Source of the DNA: an uncultured Blautia sp.
Lineage (GTDB): Bacteria > Bacillota > Clostridia > Lachnospirales > Lachnospiraceae
Direction: 5' to 3'
Assembly (NCBI GenBank): GCA_934373235.1
Contig: CAKROW010000046.1
Coordinates: 1 to 21,929 of the forward strand
Length of the DNA stretch: 21,929 nucleotides
The position numbers and the translations under genes are program-made. The notes beneath the pieces are model-generated. The model ran no database searches. It was not told the DNA's origin and worked only from the letters and a program-made list of their open reading frames with translations. Positions within the stretch are counted from its first letter, which is position 1; every line of letters begins with the position of its first letter. This document shows, piece after piece, positions 6,833 to 14,919 of the stretch.

Positions 6833-9001
6833 TTACTCGGCTCCTCTTTTAAAATGGCCTTTTGTATAATTTTGTCCCGGGAGATGCCCTCCATTCTGAT
6901 AGACAGAAAGGAAACTGTCAAGAATACCCTTTGCTTCCTCTGGGGTTTCTACTGTGAACGAAAGCCGCAGAGCTTTCAGGTTAAGCTTTTGTACTTTCGC
7001 CCTCTCCTCCGGCAGTCCAAAAGGAAGGCTGTTATAGATGATGTTATAGCAGTATCTTCCCGGCTTATCCTTGACTTTCCAGGGGTCACAGACACATTTC
7101 ACCGGAAATTCCGTACCATAACGGTCTTTGAGATACAGGGTGTCTCCCTTACCGTTGCAGTTGAAAAGATTTTTGCGGACACACTGGGCAGAGATCATAA
7201 GAGGAATATATCCGTATATGATCATCTCAGAAGAATCATTGTCCCTGTGCCGTAATTCTCCTTCATTAAGTTCAAGGGGAACAGTATTTCTGAGAATGTT
7301 TTCCCTTTTCCAGAAGTCAACTGACTCGTCATTCCAGGTATACATGGATGCGTCAAGGACACATTTCCCGGCATATCCCAGTTTTCTGAGAGTGCTGTAG
7401 GACTCCATATTCCGCACCAGAAATCCCTTCATACCCTGTTCTATCCAGATCTGTGCCTGATTCAGCCACTTTTCCGGGATTTTTCCCCGATGAATCTCCG
7501 GGGTGGATAGATAAAGCTCCGTTTCTGCCGCTTTTTTCGGGGAAAATACAGCTTCCATGGCATCCGGTTCAAGATACATTCCCGCAATCCTTCTGTCATT
7601 GATCAGAAGCCGGGCCACATCTTTGTTCCTGCAGGATACATATACAGGAGGACAAATTTCCTGGTTTGGTCTGGAAATAACGGTACCGGAAGATGGTTCT
7701 CTTTTTACAGGCGTCACAGGAACACGTCTGTATCTGTGGATAAGAGCCTCCCGAAGCTGAATAAGAGCATCCCGCCTTACCTCATTGAGAACTTTTACCG
7801 GAACAAAAATCTGACCGTTGATCTCAATATTAAGCTTTTCCCACTGAAAATCTGTATTTCCAAGTTTCTCCATCTGCTGTCGTATCCGCTGTTCTTCCAT
7901 TGGCTGATTCCTGGCAAACTGAACCTCACCGCCAAAAGCAGAGACTGTCACATCACCGCAGGATACCTCCAGTATAACAGGACTTTCCGGAGAAAGTATT
8001 AAATTCCCATGAATTTTTTCTTTTATTTTTTTAATTTCGGGCTGGAGATTTCCTGATTTTTTGTCATTGGCAAAAGCCATCATTTCCGGTCCGCGGTAAG
8101 TGTCGTAATAACCTGAACAGGAACCGCCTCTGCTGAAGAGCTCAAGAAGATACCTGCGGTCTTCTTCTTTTACACAGTATTTCCCACCACTTAAATACAT
8201 ATCCAGGTATTTCCTGTAAATGGCAGTTACACCTGCTGTATAGGAGGGCTGCTTCATACGTCCCTCGATCTTCAATGACATGACGCCTGCATCAAGAATA
8301 TCCGGAAGAATATCAAGGGTACAGATATCCTTCAGACTCAGTGCACAGAAATCAGCACCGCCTTTATATTTTTTGTGATCACAGGTACCACGGTACGGCA
8401 GACGGCAAGGCTGCGCACATCGACCGCGGTTTCCGCTCCTGCCTCCGAACATGCTGCTCATAAGACATTGTCCGGAATAGCTGTAACAAAGTGCTCCATG
8501 AACAAATGTCTCAATTTCAATGGAACTGGCTTCGTGCATGGCACGGATTTCTTCGATGGAAAGCTCCCTGGCAGGAACCACACGGGTAGCACCCTTTTCT
8601 TCCAGAAATCTCATTCCTTCCGGGCCGGTCACTGTCATCTGTGTACTGGCATGAATGGGAAGATCCGGAAAATTACGGCGTATAAAGGAAAACACGCCCA
8701 TATCCTGCACGATCACAGCATCCAGCCCTGCCTCATAATAAGGCGCCAGATAATCAAATAACTGATTTTCAAGCTCTCTGTTTTTTAGAAGTGTATTTAC
8801 AGTTAGATATAACTGTTTTCCATGGACATGAGCAGTTTCAATTGCTGTGATCAGTTCTTCACGGGTAAAATTCCTGGCATATGCTCTTGCACCAAAAGCA
8901 GGGCCTCCCACATAAACCGCATCTGCACCTGCACCGATAGCTGCCTCAAAGGCTTCATAAGAGCCGGCAGGCGAAAGAAGCTCTGTTTTAATCTTTTTCA
9001 A
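6833..9001 (-). CDS. U32 family protein with DUF3656, RlhA-like (rRNA hydroxylation)
   Basis: A 722-aa protein. The N-terminal U32 domain begins ELLSPAGSYEAFEAAI and GADAVYVGG, and has the cysteine-rich signature around residues 170-200 (C172, C179, C195, C199, including SGQCLMSSMFGGRSGNRG). The remaining half matches the DUF3656-bearing long form. Annotated as collagenase-like peptidases in databases, long U32 proteins of this build include E. coli RlhA, which hydroxylates C2501 of 23S rRNA; the cysteines probably hold an Fe-S cluster. RlhA-like function here is inference. The start is TTG at 9001, 5 nt after AGGAG. It lies between zapA and the SEDS gene, separated from zapA by a terminator-like hairpin. 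Confidence 0.88.
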   Translation of the reverse strand: MKKIKTELLSPAGSYEAFEAAIGAGADAVYVGGPAFGARAYARNFTREELITAIETAHVHGKQLYLTVNTLLKNRELENQLFDYLAPYYEAGLDAVIVQDMGVFSFIRRNFPDLPIHASTQMTVTGPEGMRFLEEKGATRVVPARELSIEEIRAMHEASSIEIETFVHGALCYSYSGQCLMSSMFGGRSGNRGRCAQPCRLPYRGTCDHKKYKGGADFCALSLKDICTLDILPDILDAGVMSLKIEGRMKQPSYTAGVTAIYRKYLDMYLSGGKYCVKEEDRRYLLELFSRGGSCSGYYDTYRGPEMMAFANDKKSGNLQPEIKKIKEKIHGNLILSPESPVILEVSCGDVTVSAFGGEVQFARNQPMEEQRIRQQMEKLGNTDFQWEKLNIEINGQIFVPVKVLNEVRRDALIQLREALIHRYRRVPVTPVKREPSSGTVISRPNQEICPPVYVSCRNKDVARLLINDRRIAGMYLEPDAMEAVFSPKKAAETELYLSTPEIHRGKIPEKWLNQAQIWIEQGMKGFLVRNMESYSTLRKLGYAGKCVLDASMYTWNDESVDFWKRENILRNTVPLELNEGELRHRDNDSSEMIIYGYIPLMISAQCVRKNLFNCNGKGDTLYLKDRYGTEFPVKCVCDPWKVKDKPGRYCYNIIYNSLPFGLPEERAKVQKLNLKALRLSFTVETPEEAKGILDSFLSVYQNGGHLPGQNYTKGHFKRGAE

Positions 9002-9032
9002 TATTTCTCCTCTTTTCTGCTATATTCCGGTT

Positions 9033-9067
9033 AGATAAAACAAAAGAGGATCACCGCAGTAATCCCC
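9033..9067 (-). terminator. Terminator between zapA and the U32 gene
   Basis: In minus-strand RNA, GGGGATTAC pairs with GTGATCCTC (9 bp, two G-U pairs) around a TGCG loop and is followed by TTTTGTTTTATC. It begins 17 nt after the zapA stop. I see no convincing promoter between it and the U32 start, so read-through (attenuation) may feed the downstream genes. Confidence 0.72.
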
Positions 9068-9083
9068 CTATGTACTCCCAACA

Positions 9084-9491
9084 TCATTTAAGTAATTCGT
9101 CCAGCTCTTTCTCAAGCTCCTTAACTTTACCGTCAAGGAGATTTTTCTGATCCAGGGCTTCCTGCTCTGCCTTCTTAGCCTCTTCAATCTGCATACGAAG
9201 AGAGATCAGTTCATGCTTGAGATCATACATCTCCTGATCTTTCTGCTGAAGATCCTGTTCAAAAATCTCTGCCTGTTTCTTGGCCTTGAAATAATCATCT
9301 GTGATATTCAGGCTGAGAAGGGTATGCTTCGTCTCCATTGGCTGTCTGGAATAACCCGGCATCTGGCTCAGTTCACTGATTTTATTATTCATATAAGCTG
9401 CCACCTTCTGGAAATACTCCTCGGACTCGTATCCACCCAGAGTTATGATCTTTCCATCAATAACAACCTGTGCTGTATTCTTTACTGCCAT
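9084..9491 (-). CDS. zapA: Cell division protein ZapA
   Basis: A 135-aa ZapA-family protein. The N-terminal globular part reads VVIDGKIITLGGYESEEYFQKVAAYMNNKI, the standard ZapA head, and the C-terminal two thirds (about 70-135) are a continuous charged coiled coil (KKQAEIFEQDLQQKDQ... KVKELEKELDELLK). ZapA binds FtsZ and bundles filaments at the division ring. The ATG follows GGAGG with 9-nt spacing, and a good promoter lies about 60 nt upstream. It is the first gene of the block that leads to the SEDS/PBP pair, though a terminator follows directly. Confidence 0.93.
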   Translation of the reverse strand: MAVKNTAQVVIDGKIITLGGYESEEYFQKVAAYMNNKISELSQMPGYSRQPMETKHTLLSLNITDDYFKAKKQAEIFEQDLQQKDQEMYDLKHELISLRMQIEEAKKAEQEALDQKNLLDGKVKELEKELDELLK

Positions 9492-9549
9492 TCGTAAAGC
9501 CTCCTGAAATTCATCTTCAATGCGCGCTTAACAGCTCACAACTGTTTCC

Positions 9550-9578
9550 ATTATAACTGATTCCTTCGGAAATGTATA
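9550..9578 (-). promoter_or_regulatory. Promoter of zapA
   Basis: On the minus strand: TATACA (9573-9578), a 17-nt spacer and a perfect TATAAT (9550-9555). The predicted leader before the zapA ATG is about 50 nt. Confidence 0.7.
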
Positions 9579-9590
9579 GACGTTTTTCAG

Positions 9591-10601
9591 TTATTTTGTC
9601 GATTGCTCAGGCTGAGGATACCCAAGATGGGTATATGCAAGATGGGAAGCCATCCTTCCCCGTGGGGTTCTGTTGAGAAAACCGTTCTGTAAAAGATAAG
9701 GCTCATAAACATCTTCCAGGGTACCGGAATCCTCTCCAATGGCTGCTGCAAGGGTCTCAAGGCCTACCGGTCCTCCCTGAAAATTAAGGATGAGCGTCTG
9801 GAGGATCCTGCGGTCCGTCTTGTCAAGTCCATACTGATCCACTTCAAGAAGATCCAGCGCAAAACAGGCCACCTCATAGGTGATCACTCCATCATACTTT
9901 ACCTGGGCAAAATCCCTGACACGTTTCAGCAGGCGGTTAGCCAGTCTTGGGGTTCCCCTGGAACGCTTGGCAATCTCTGCTGCACCTTTCCCTTCGATTT
10001 CAACCCCCAGAACCTGAGCAGAACGCATGACAATAGTGGTCAGCTCTTTCTGATTATAAAATTCCAGATGCTGTGTCACTCCAAACCGGTCACGGAGGGG
10101 TGCTGACAGAAGTCCGGCCCTGGTAGTTGCGCCTACAAGCGTAAACCTGGGAAGATCCAGACGGATCGATCTTGCTGACGCACCTTTACCGATCATAATA
10201 TCAATGGCAAAATCTTCCATGGCGGGATACAGGACCTCCTCCACCTGCCGGTTCAGTCTGTGGATCTCGTCTACAAAAAGCACATCCCCCTCCTGAAGAT
10301 TATTGAGGATTGCCGCCATCTCTCCCGGCTTCTCAATGGCCGGACCGGATGTCACCTTCATGTGTACTCCCATCTCATTGGCTATAATTCCGGAAAGGGT
10401 TGTCTTGCCAAGCCCCGGAGGACCGTAAAAAAGTACATGATCCAGAGAATCATGACGCTGTTTCGCAGCCTCAATAAAAATCTTCAGAGTATTCTTTGTT
10501 TTTTCCTGGCCAATATATTCATCCAGTGACTGAGGGCGCAGATTTCCTTCAAGGGAAAAATCTTCCTCAGTCACATCAGTTGTTATGATCCTGTTTTCCA
10601 T
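9591..10601 (-). CDS. ruvB: Holliday junction branch migration helicase RuvB
   Basis: A 336-aa AAA+ motor protein that drives branch migration of Holliday junctions with RuvA. Walker A GPPGLGKT (60-67), Walker B DEIH (111-114), sensor-type GATTRAG and the arginine-finger region APLRDRFG are intact. The C-terminal winged-helix domain holds GGPVGLETLAAAIGEDSGTLEDVYEPYL and TPRGR. I chose the ATG at 10601, whose length matches Bacillus RuvB; an in-frame TTG at 10622 would add seven residues with a poorer fit. It follows ruvA by about 117 nt. Confidence 0.97.
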   Translation of the reverse strand: MENRIITTDVTEEDFSLEGNLRPQSLDEYIGQEKTKNTLKIFIEAAKQRHDSLDHVLFYGPPGLGKTTLSGIIANEMGVHMKVTSGPAIEKPGEMAAILNNLQEGDVLFVDEIHRLNRQVEEVLYPAMEDFAIDIMIGKGASARSIRLDLPRFTLVGATTRAGLLSAPLRDRFGVTQHLEFYNQKELTTIVMRSAQVLGVEIEGKGAAEIAKRSRGTPRLANRLLKRVRDFAQVKYDGVITYEVACFALDLLEVDQYGLDKTDRRILQTLILNFQGGPVGLETLAAAIGEDSGTLEDVYEPYLLQNGFLNRTPRGRMASHLAYTHLGYPQPEQSTK

Positions 10602-10718
10602 ATACTCTATGCTCCGTTCCAAATCTCTTCATTTGCCTGGGGTGTGATTGAAAAACCATTCCGGCAATTTACAGGCCCTGCTTAACGGTGCCCTGTCGAA
10701 AAACTTTTCATGCACACT

Positions 10719-11330
10719 TTAAAAATTCTTTAATGCAGCCCGGAGGATAGCTTCCACATCGTCTGGTGGAACATCCTCTGAAACCCTGCGCACAGCCCGC
10801 ATGGAATCTGCAGAACTGTATCCAAGTGCCACCAGTGCTTCCACTGCCTCCTGACGTCCGTCACGCAAAAGCTCTCCCGAAACATCTGCCGCCTCCTGCT
10901 GATGAGCCAGTTTCAGCTCAAAAGCATCCTCAAGCTTCAGCTTATCCTTAAGTTCCAGGATCATCTTCTGCGCAGTTTTCTTACCAATTCCAGGTGCTTT
11001 GGAAAGGGTTTTTACATCATCGGAAAGTACTGCAAAACGAAGTTCATCTGCAGTAATTCCGGAAAGTATTCCCAGTGCGCCTTTAGGCCCGACTCCATTG
11101 ACTCCTATGAGCAGCTTAAAGATATCCAGGTCATCTCTTGAAAAAAAACCATATAGCTGAAGAATATCTTCCCTCACATATAAAAACGTAAAAATCTTTT
11201 TCTCATCTCCTATGCGGACATTCCCCAGGTCATTTCCAGTCATATATATCTCGTAGCCTATTCCCTGATTCTCTGCAACAAGATAATTTTCTCCGATATC
11301 TGCAATGTTTCCCCTGATAAAAGAGATCAT
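10719..11330 (-). CDS. ruvA: Holliday junction branch migration protein RuvA
   Basis: A 203-aa RuvA. Domain I is an OB fold beginning MISFIRGNIADI. Domain II has the two helix-hairpin-helix motifs GVNGVGPKGALGIL and APGIGKKTAQKMI that bind the junction DNA. The C-terminal domain III (about 155-203, EAVEALVALGYSSADS) contacts RuvB. Two ATGs compete: 11339 (3 nt from AGGAG) and 11330 (12 nt). I prefer 11330 because it aligns with the usual MI-F N-terminus of the family, but the first is possible. It leads the ruvA-ruvB unit and has its own promoter. No ruvC is seen, as is normal in Firmicutes. Confidence 0.96.
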   Translation of the reverse strand: MISFIRGNIADIGENYLVAENQGIGYEIYMTGNDLGNVRIGDEKKIFTFLYVREDILQLYGFFSRDDLDIFKLLIGVNGVGPKGALGILSGITADELRFAVLSDDVKTLSKAPGIGKKTAQKMILELKDKLKLEDAFELKLAHQQEAADVSGELLRDGRQEAVEALVALGYSSADSMRAVRRVSEDVPPDDVEAILRAALKNF

Positions 11331-11372
11331 TTCAATCATCTGCTCCTCTCACCCTGTTCTCATATGGGTGAA

Positions 11373-11401
11373 ATCTTATCATATCTTTCTGAAAAATGCA
11401 A
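11373..11401 (-). promoter_or_regulatory. Promoter of ruvAB
   Basis: On the minus strand: TTGCAT (11396-11401), a 17-nt spacer and TAAGAT (11373-11378). I saw no clear LexA box (GAAC-N4-GTTC) around it. Confidence 0.6.
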
Positions 11402-11442
11402 GTTTTTTCCATACATCTGTTCGATAGTACCATCCGTCAGTA

Positions 11443-11486
11443 TATAAAACACAAGGCGTTACAGCCTCTGTCCTGCCGTAACGCCT
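11443..11486 (-). terminator. Terminator of trpS
   Basis: In minus-strand RNA, AGGCGTTAC pairs perfectly with GTAACGCCT (9 bp, 15-nt loop), followed by TGTGTTTTATA. It starts about 35 nt after the trpS stop. Confidence 0.75.
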
Positions 11487-11521
11487 CTTAAGTAAAGCGG
11501 ATCTTTTTATCCTGTTTTGTT

Positions 11522-12586
11522 TTACTGGTTCATAAATTCTTCATCATCAAAATAATTGATCCTCATGGATGCACGTACATCATCCAGTGTGGCAGCAGCT
11601 TTCTCTCTGGCAACTTCTGTACCTTTCCTGAGAATATCGAACACGTCACCTGTACGCTGCTCCCACATCTTTCTTCTCTCGCGGATCGGTCCAAGTTCGG
11701 CCTGCATTACGTTGTTCAGGAACTTCTTCACTTTCACGTCTCCGAGCCCGCCTCGCTGATAGTGGGCTTTCAGTTCATCCAGATTCTGATACTCTGGAAG
11801 GAACTCTGCAAAATGCTCCGGACGGCTGAAGGCATCCAGATATATAAATACCGGGTTTCCTTCTACACGTCCAGGATCTTCAACGCGAAGGTGATTAGGA
11901 TCTGTAAACATGGACATGATCTTCTTCTTGATCACATCTGCCTCATCAGAAAGATAGATACAGTTTCCGAGGGATTTGCTCATCTTTGCCTTGCCGTCAA
12001 TTCCAGGAAGTCTTAAGCATGCCTTGTTGGAAGAAAGTACGATCTCAGGGTCTGTCAGTGTCTCACCATACACACTGTTAAATTTGTGGACGATCTCTTT
12101 ACACTGTTCAAGCATTGGAAGCTGATCCTCCCCAACCGGAACATGGGTAGCCCGGAAAGCAGTAATATCTGCAGCCTGGCTGATCGGATAGCAGAAAAAT
12201 CCAACCGGAATGCTGGCCTCAAAATTCCTCTGTTTGATCTCAGACTTCACAGTAGGGTTACGCTGTACACGAGCTACAGTAACCAGGTTCATGTAATAGA
12301 ACGTCAGCTCTGTCAGCTCCGGTACCATGGACTGAATGAAAATATTGGATTTCTCCGGATCAAGTCCGCATGCAAGATAATCCAGTGCAACCTGAAGGAT
12401 GTTATGGCGCACCTTCTCCGGATGCTCTGCGTTATCTGTAAGTGCCTGTGCATCTGCGATCATAATATAAATCTCGTCATATAAACCGGAATTCTGCAAT
12501 TTTACACGCTCTGCCAGTGATCCGACATAATGACCTACATGAAGGCGTCCCGTCGGGCGGTCGCCAGTTAAAATAATCTTACTCAT
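11522..12586 (-). CDS. trpS: Tryptophanyl-tRNA synthetase
   Basis: A 354-aa class I aminoacyl-tRNA synthetase that charges tRNA-Trp. The HIGH-like motif is HVGH (16-19) within TGDRPTGRLHVGHYVGSL, and the KMSKS motif is exact at 201-205 within DGKAKMSKSLGN. The opening GDRPTG is characteristic of TrpRS, and the C-terminal helical domain is complete. The ATG follows AAGGAG. The gene is a single unit with a strong promoter and a terminator. The predicted leader is only about 35-40 nt, so there is no room for a T-box, which many Firmicutes use before this gene. Confidence 0.97.
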   Translation of the reverse strand: MSKIILTGDRPTGRLHVGHYVGSLAERVKLQNSGLYDEIYIMIADAQALTDNAEHPEKVRHNILQVALDYLACGLDPEKSNIFIQSMVPELTELTFYYMNLVTVARVQRNPTVKSEIKQRNFEASIPVGFFCYPISQAADITAFRATHVPVGEDQLPMLEQCKEIVHKFNSVYGETLTDPEIVLSSNKACLRLPGIDGKAKMSKSLGNCIYLSDEADVIKKKIMSMFTDPNHLRVEDPGRVEGNPVFIYLDAFSRPEHFAEFLPEYQNLDELKAHYQRGGLGDVKVKKFLNNVMQAELGPIRERRKMWEQRTGDVFDILRKGTEVAREKAAATLDDVRASMRINYFDDEEFMNQ

Positions 12587-12628
12587 TTAATCTTGTTCTC
12601 CTTGAAGTATGCTGAATATTTATATCTT

Positions 12629-12657
12629 ATTATAGCCCCTGGGAATTAACAGGTCAA
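12629..12657 (-). promoter_or_regulatory. Promoter of trpS
   Basis: On the minus strand: TTGACC (12652-12657), a 17-nt spacer and a perfect TATAAT (12629-12634). It is one of the best promoters in the window. Confidence 0.85.
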
Positions 12658-12727
12658 ATATTTTTAACCGGAAACCGTGATTTTTCTGCAAATATAATAA
12701 AAAATATATTTTTTTATCGGGTTTATC

Positions 12728-12775
12728 AAAAAAAGACAGCCATATCACAGATTCCCGTGATACTGCTGTCTTTTT
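12728..12775 (-). terminator. Terminator of the rnf operon
   Basis: A long, nearly symmetric hairpin: GACAGC (12735-12740) pairs with GCTGTC (12765-12770), with an inner ATCAC/GTGAT stem. A-runs on one side and T-runs on the other give a U-tract in either direction. It lies about 30 nt past the rnfB stop. Confidence 0.9.
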
Positions 12776-12803
12776 GATCATATGATTCCGCAACCGGAAG
12801 TTT

Positions 12804-13595
12804 TTACATGATCACATGTCTTGGACACACTTCCTTGCATGCGCCGCAGCCTGTACACTTATCATAATCAATATGTGCACAGAAATCAGTTACTGTGATC
12901 GCGCCGGACGGGCAGTTTTTCTCACATTTCTTACATCCGATACATCCAAGCTCGCAGGCAGATGTAACAGCCTTGCCTTTTGCGTGGGAACCACATGCCA
13001 CATGGATCGGTTTATCATATGGCACCAGCTCGATCAGATGGCGCGGACATTTGGCAACACATTTACCGCAGGCCTTACATGCTTCTTTATCCACCACTGC
13101 GATACCATCTACGATATGGATGGCATCAAAGGGACATGCCTTCACACAGCTTCCAAATCCCATACAGCCATATGTACAGTTCTTGGCTCCACTGCCGGGA
13201 ATAAATGCCATCATCTCGCAGTCTTCAACACCTGTGTACTCATATTTTACAGTTGTCTTATCGCAGGTTCCTGCACATTTCACAAAAGCGACCTGGCGTG
13301 CGGTTTCTTTTACTTCCTGTCCCATGATCGCACCGATCCTGGCAGCAACGGGAGCACCACCTACCGGACACTGATCCACAGGTGCTTCTCCTTTTGCAAT
13401 AGCCGCCGCAAGTCCGGAACATCCCGGGTATCCACATCCACCGCAGTTATTTCCAGGAAGAACGCCAAGAATCGCCTCTTCCTTCTCATCTACCTTTACA
13501 GTTAACTTTTTATCTGCAAGTCCAAGGAAAATACCGATGAATAAACCAGTACCGCCTACAATGACTGCAGCCATAATAATTCCTGTTATACTCAT
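12804..13595 (-). CDS. rnfB: Rnf complex subunit B, iron-sulfur ferredoxin
   Basis: A 263-aa electron-carrying subunit of the Rnf complex that accepts electrons from reduced ferredoxin. An N-terminal membrane helix (about 5-27) anchors it. Next comes the four-Cys motif with C51, C54, C59 and C76 (GNNCGGCGYPGCSG), then several ferredoxin-type clusters: CMGFGSCVKACP, CKACGKCVAKCP, CIGCKKCEKNCP and CTGCGACKEVCP. The extra C-terminal ferredoxin domains are typical of the clostridial long form. The start is the ATG at 13595, after AGGAGG at good spacing; an in-frame start further upstream (13640) would lie inside rnfA. It is the last gene of the operon, followed by a strong terminator. Confidence 0.96.
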   Translation of the reverse strand: MSITGIIMAAVIVGGTGLFIGIFLGLADKKLTVKVDEKEEAILGVLPGNNCGGCGYPGCSGLAAAIAKGEAPVDQCPVGGAPVAARIGAIMGQEVKETARQVAFVKCAGTCDKTTVKYEYTGVEDCEMMAFIPGSGAKNCTYGCMGFGSCVKACPFDAIHIVDGIAVVDKEACKACGKCVAKCPRHLIELVPYDKPIHVACGSHAKGKAVTSACELGCIGCKKCEKNCPSGAITVTDFCAHIDYDKCTGCGACKEVCPRHVIM

Positions 13596-13608
13596 GCTAT
13601 TTTTCCTC

Positions 13609-14184
13609 CTATACGATTCCTGAGAATCCAAAGAAAGCAATTGCCATCAGTGCTGCTGTAAGCAGAACAATAGGCATACCCTGGAAAGATTCCGGAATAT
13701 CGTTGTATTCCATTTTTTCACGGATTCCTGCAAGTAATACAATGGCGATCAGATAACCGATACCCGTTGCAAAACCATTGATAACACTTTCAAGAATGTT
13801 ATATTCGTATTTGACATTGTTCAGTGCCACACCAAGAACCGCACAGTTTGTTGTGATCAGTGGAAGGTAAACACCAAGTGCCTTGTAAAGAGACGGGACA
13901 AATTTCTTGAGGAACATTTCCACAATCTGTACCAGTGCTGCAATAACAAGGATAAAAACGATGGTTTTCAGATACTCAAAATGTGTCGGAACCAGAATAA
14001 ATTTGTATAACAGTCCTGCAACAAAAGATGCAATGGTGATAACAAATACAACTGCTCCACCCATACCTGCCGCGGTCTCTGTCTTCTTGGATACGCCAAG
14101 GAAGGAACAGATTCCAAGGAACTGGCTGAGTACAACGTTACTGCAAAGTGCAGAACCGATTGCAATTAAGATCAAACTTGCCAT
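13609..14184 (-). CDS. rnfA: Rnf complex membrane subunit A
   Basis: A 191-aa integral membrane protein with six predicted helices. RnfA and RnfE are paralogues with opposite membrane orientation that together hold a [2Fe-2S] cluster in the membrane core of Rnf/NQR complexes. The expected cysteines are present: C26 in QFLGICSFLG and C114 in TTNCAVLG, the positions equivalent to the NqrE cluster ligands. The ATG follows GGGGGAG, and the stop lies 13 nt before the rnfB start. Confidence 0.96.
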   Translation of the reverse strand: MASLILIAIGSALCSNVVLSQFLGICSFLGVSKKTETAAGMGGAVVFVITIASFVAGLLYKFILVPTHFEYLKTIVFILVIAALVQIVEMFLKKFVPSLYKALGVYLPLITTNCAVLGVALNNVKYEYNILESVINGFATGIGYLIAIVLLAGIREKMEYNDIPESFQGMPIVLLTAALMAIAFFGFSGIV

Positions 14185-14200
14185 TTTCTACTCCCCCTTC

Positions 14201-14905
14201 TTATGCTTTGTCTGAAGGACATCCGCCACAGGTTGCACAGTCGGAACCGCAGCCGGACTGGATCTTGGAAACATCTTTGCCCTTCTTTGCCATGTTGATC
14301 TTTACCTTGTTCTGAATGGCAGCAAGTCCTGCAAGAACCAGGAACGCACCAGGTGCAAGGATAAAGATAGTGATCGGGGTATAACCGGCAGCACCGGTGG
14401 CAGCATCTGCAACAGGGATGATCTGTGCTCCGAAGGCCTTACCTGAACCAAGAATTTCTCTTACAAGACCAATAGCAACAAGACCTACTGTAAAACCAAG
14501 ACCCATTCCAAGTCCGTCAAAGATAGACGGAAGAACCGGATTCTTGGATGCATAACTCTCGGCACGTCCCAGGATGATACAGTTAACAACGATCAGTGGA
14601 ATGTAAATTCCAAGTGATTCATAAAGAGAAGGGGTAAATCCCTCCATCAGGAACTGTACGATCGTTACGAAGGATGCTACAACTACGATAAAGGCCGGCA
14701 TTCTCACAGAATCCGGAATCACTTTACGCAGAATGGAGATCAGCATATTGGACATAACCAGAACTACTGTTGTGGAAAGTCCCATGCCAATACCATTGAT
14801 GGCGGAGGTCGTTACCGCAAGGGTAGGACACATACCCAGCATCAGAACGAAAATAGGATTTTCGGTTATAATACCGTTTTTTAATCTTTCACCACATTTA
14901 TTCAT
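14201..14905 (-). CDS. rnfE: Rnf complex membrane subunit E with cysteine-rich tail
   Basis: A 234-aa integral membrane protein, paralogous to RnfA, six helices. The membrane [2Fe-2S] ligands are present at C26 (MLGMCPTLA) and C109 (VVNCIILG). After the last helix comes a basic stretch (NKVKINMAKKGKD) and then a tail with four cysteines, C219, C223, C226 and C229 (CX3CX2CX2C), which the core RnfE fold does not need. The positively charged N-terminus and even helix number place the tail on the cytoplasmic side, near RnfB and RnfC. The ATG at 14905 is 9 nt after AGGAGGG; a TTG at 14911 is in frame but too close to it. It sits 14 nt after rnfG. Confidence 0.95.
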   Translation of the reverse strand: MNKCGERLKNGIITENPIFVLMLGMCPTLAVTTSAINGIGMGLSTTVVLVMSNMLISILRKVIPDSVRMPAFIVVVASFVTIVQFLMEGFTPSLYESLGIYIPLIVVNCIILGRAESYASKNPVLPSIFDGLGMGLGFTVGLVAIGLVREILGSGKAFGAQIIPVADAATGAAGYTPITIFILAPGAFLVLAGLAAIQNKVKINMAKKGKDVSKIQSGCGSDCATCGGCPSDKA

Positions 14906-14919
14906 ATTCAACTACCCTC

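Noticed and set aside
10602..10718. The 117-nt spacer between ruvA and ruvB as a site for a small gene or RNA
   Set aside because: Only very short frames and a weak ACAGG/CCTGT repeat are present; nothing supports a gene, promoter or terminator.
12587..12803. Possible T-box leader for trpS
   Set aside because: The promoter lies about 45 nt before the start codon, leaving no room for T-box stems, and no AGGGTGG-like T-box sequence or antiterminator is seen.
12816..13505. A 229-codon cysteine-rich open frame on the plus strand opposite rnfB
   Set aside because: The cysteines come from the reverse reading of the ferredoxin codons; rnfB has intact motifs and codes on the minus strand.
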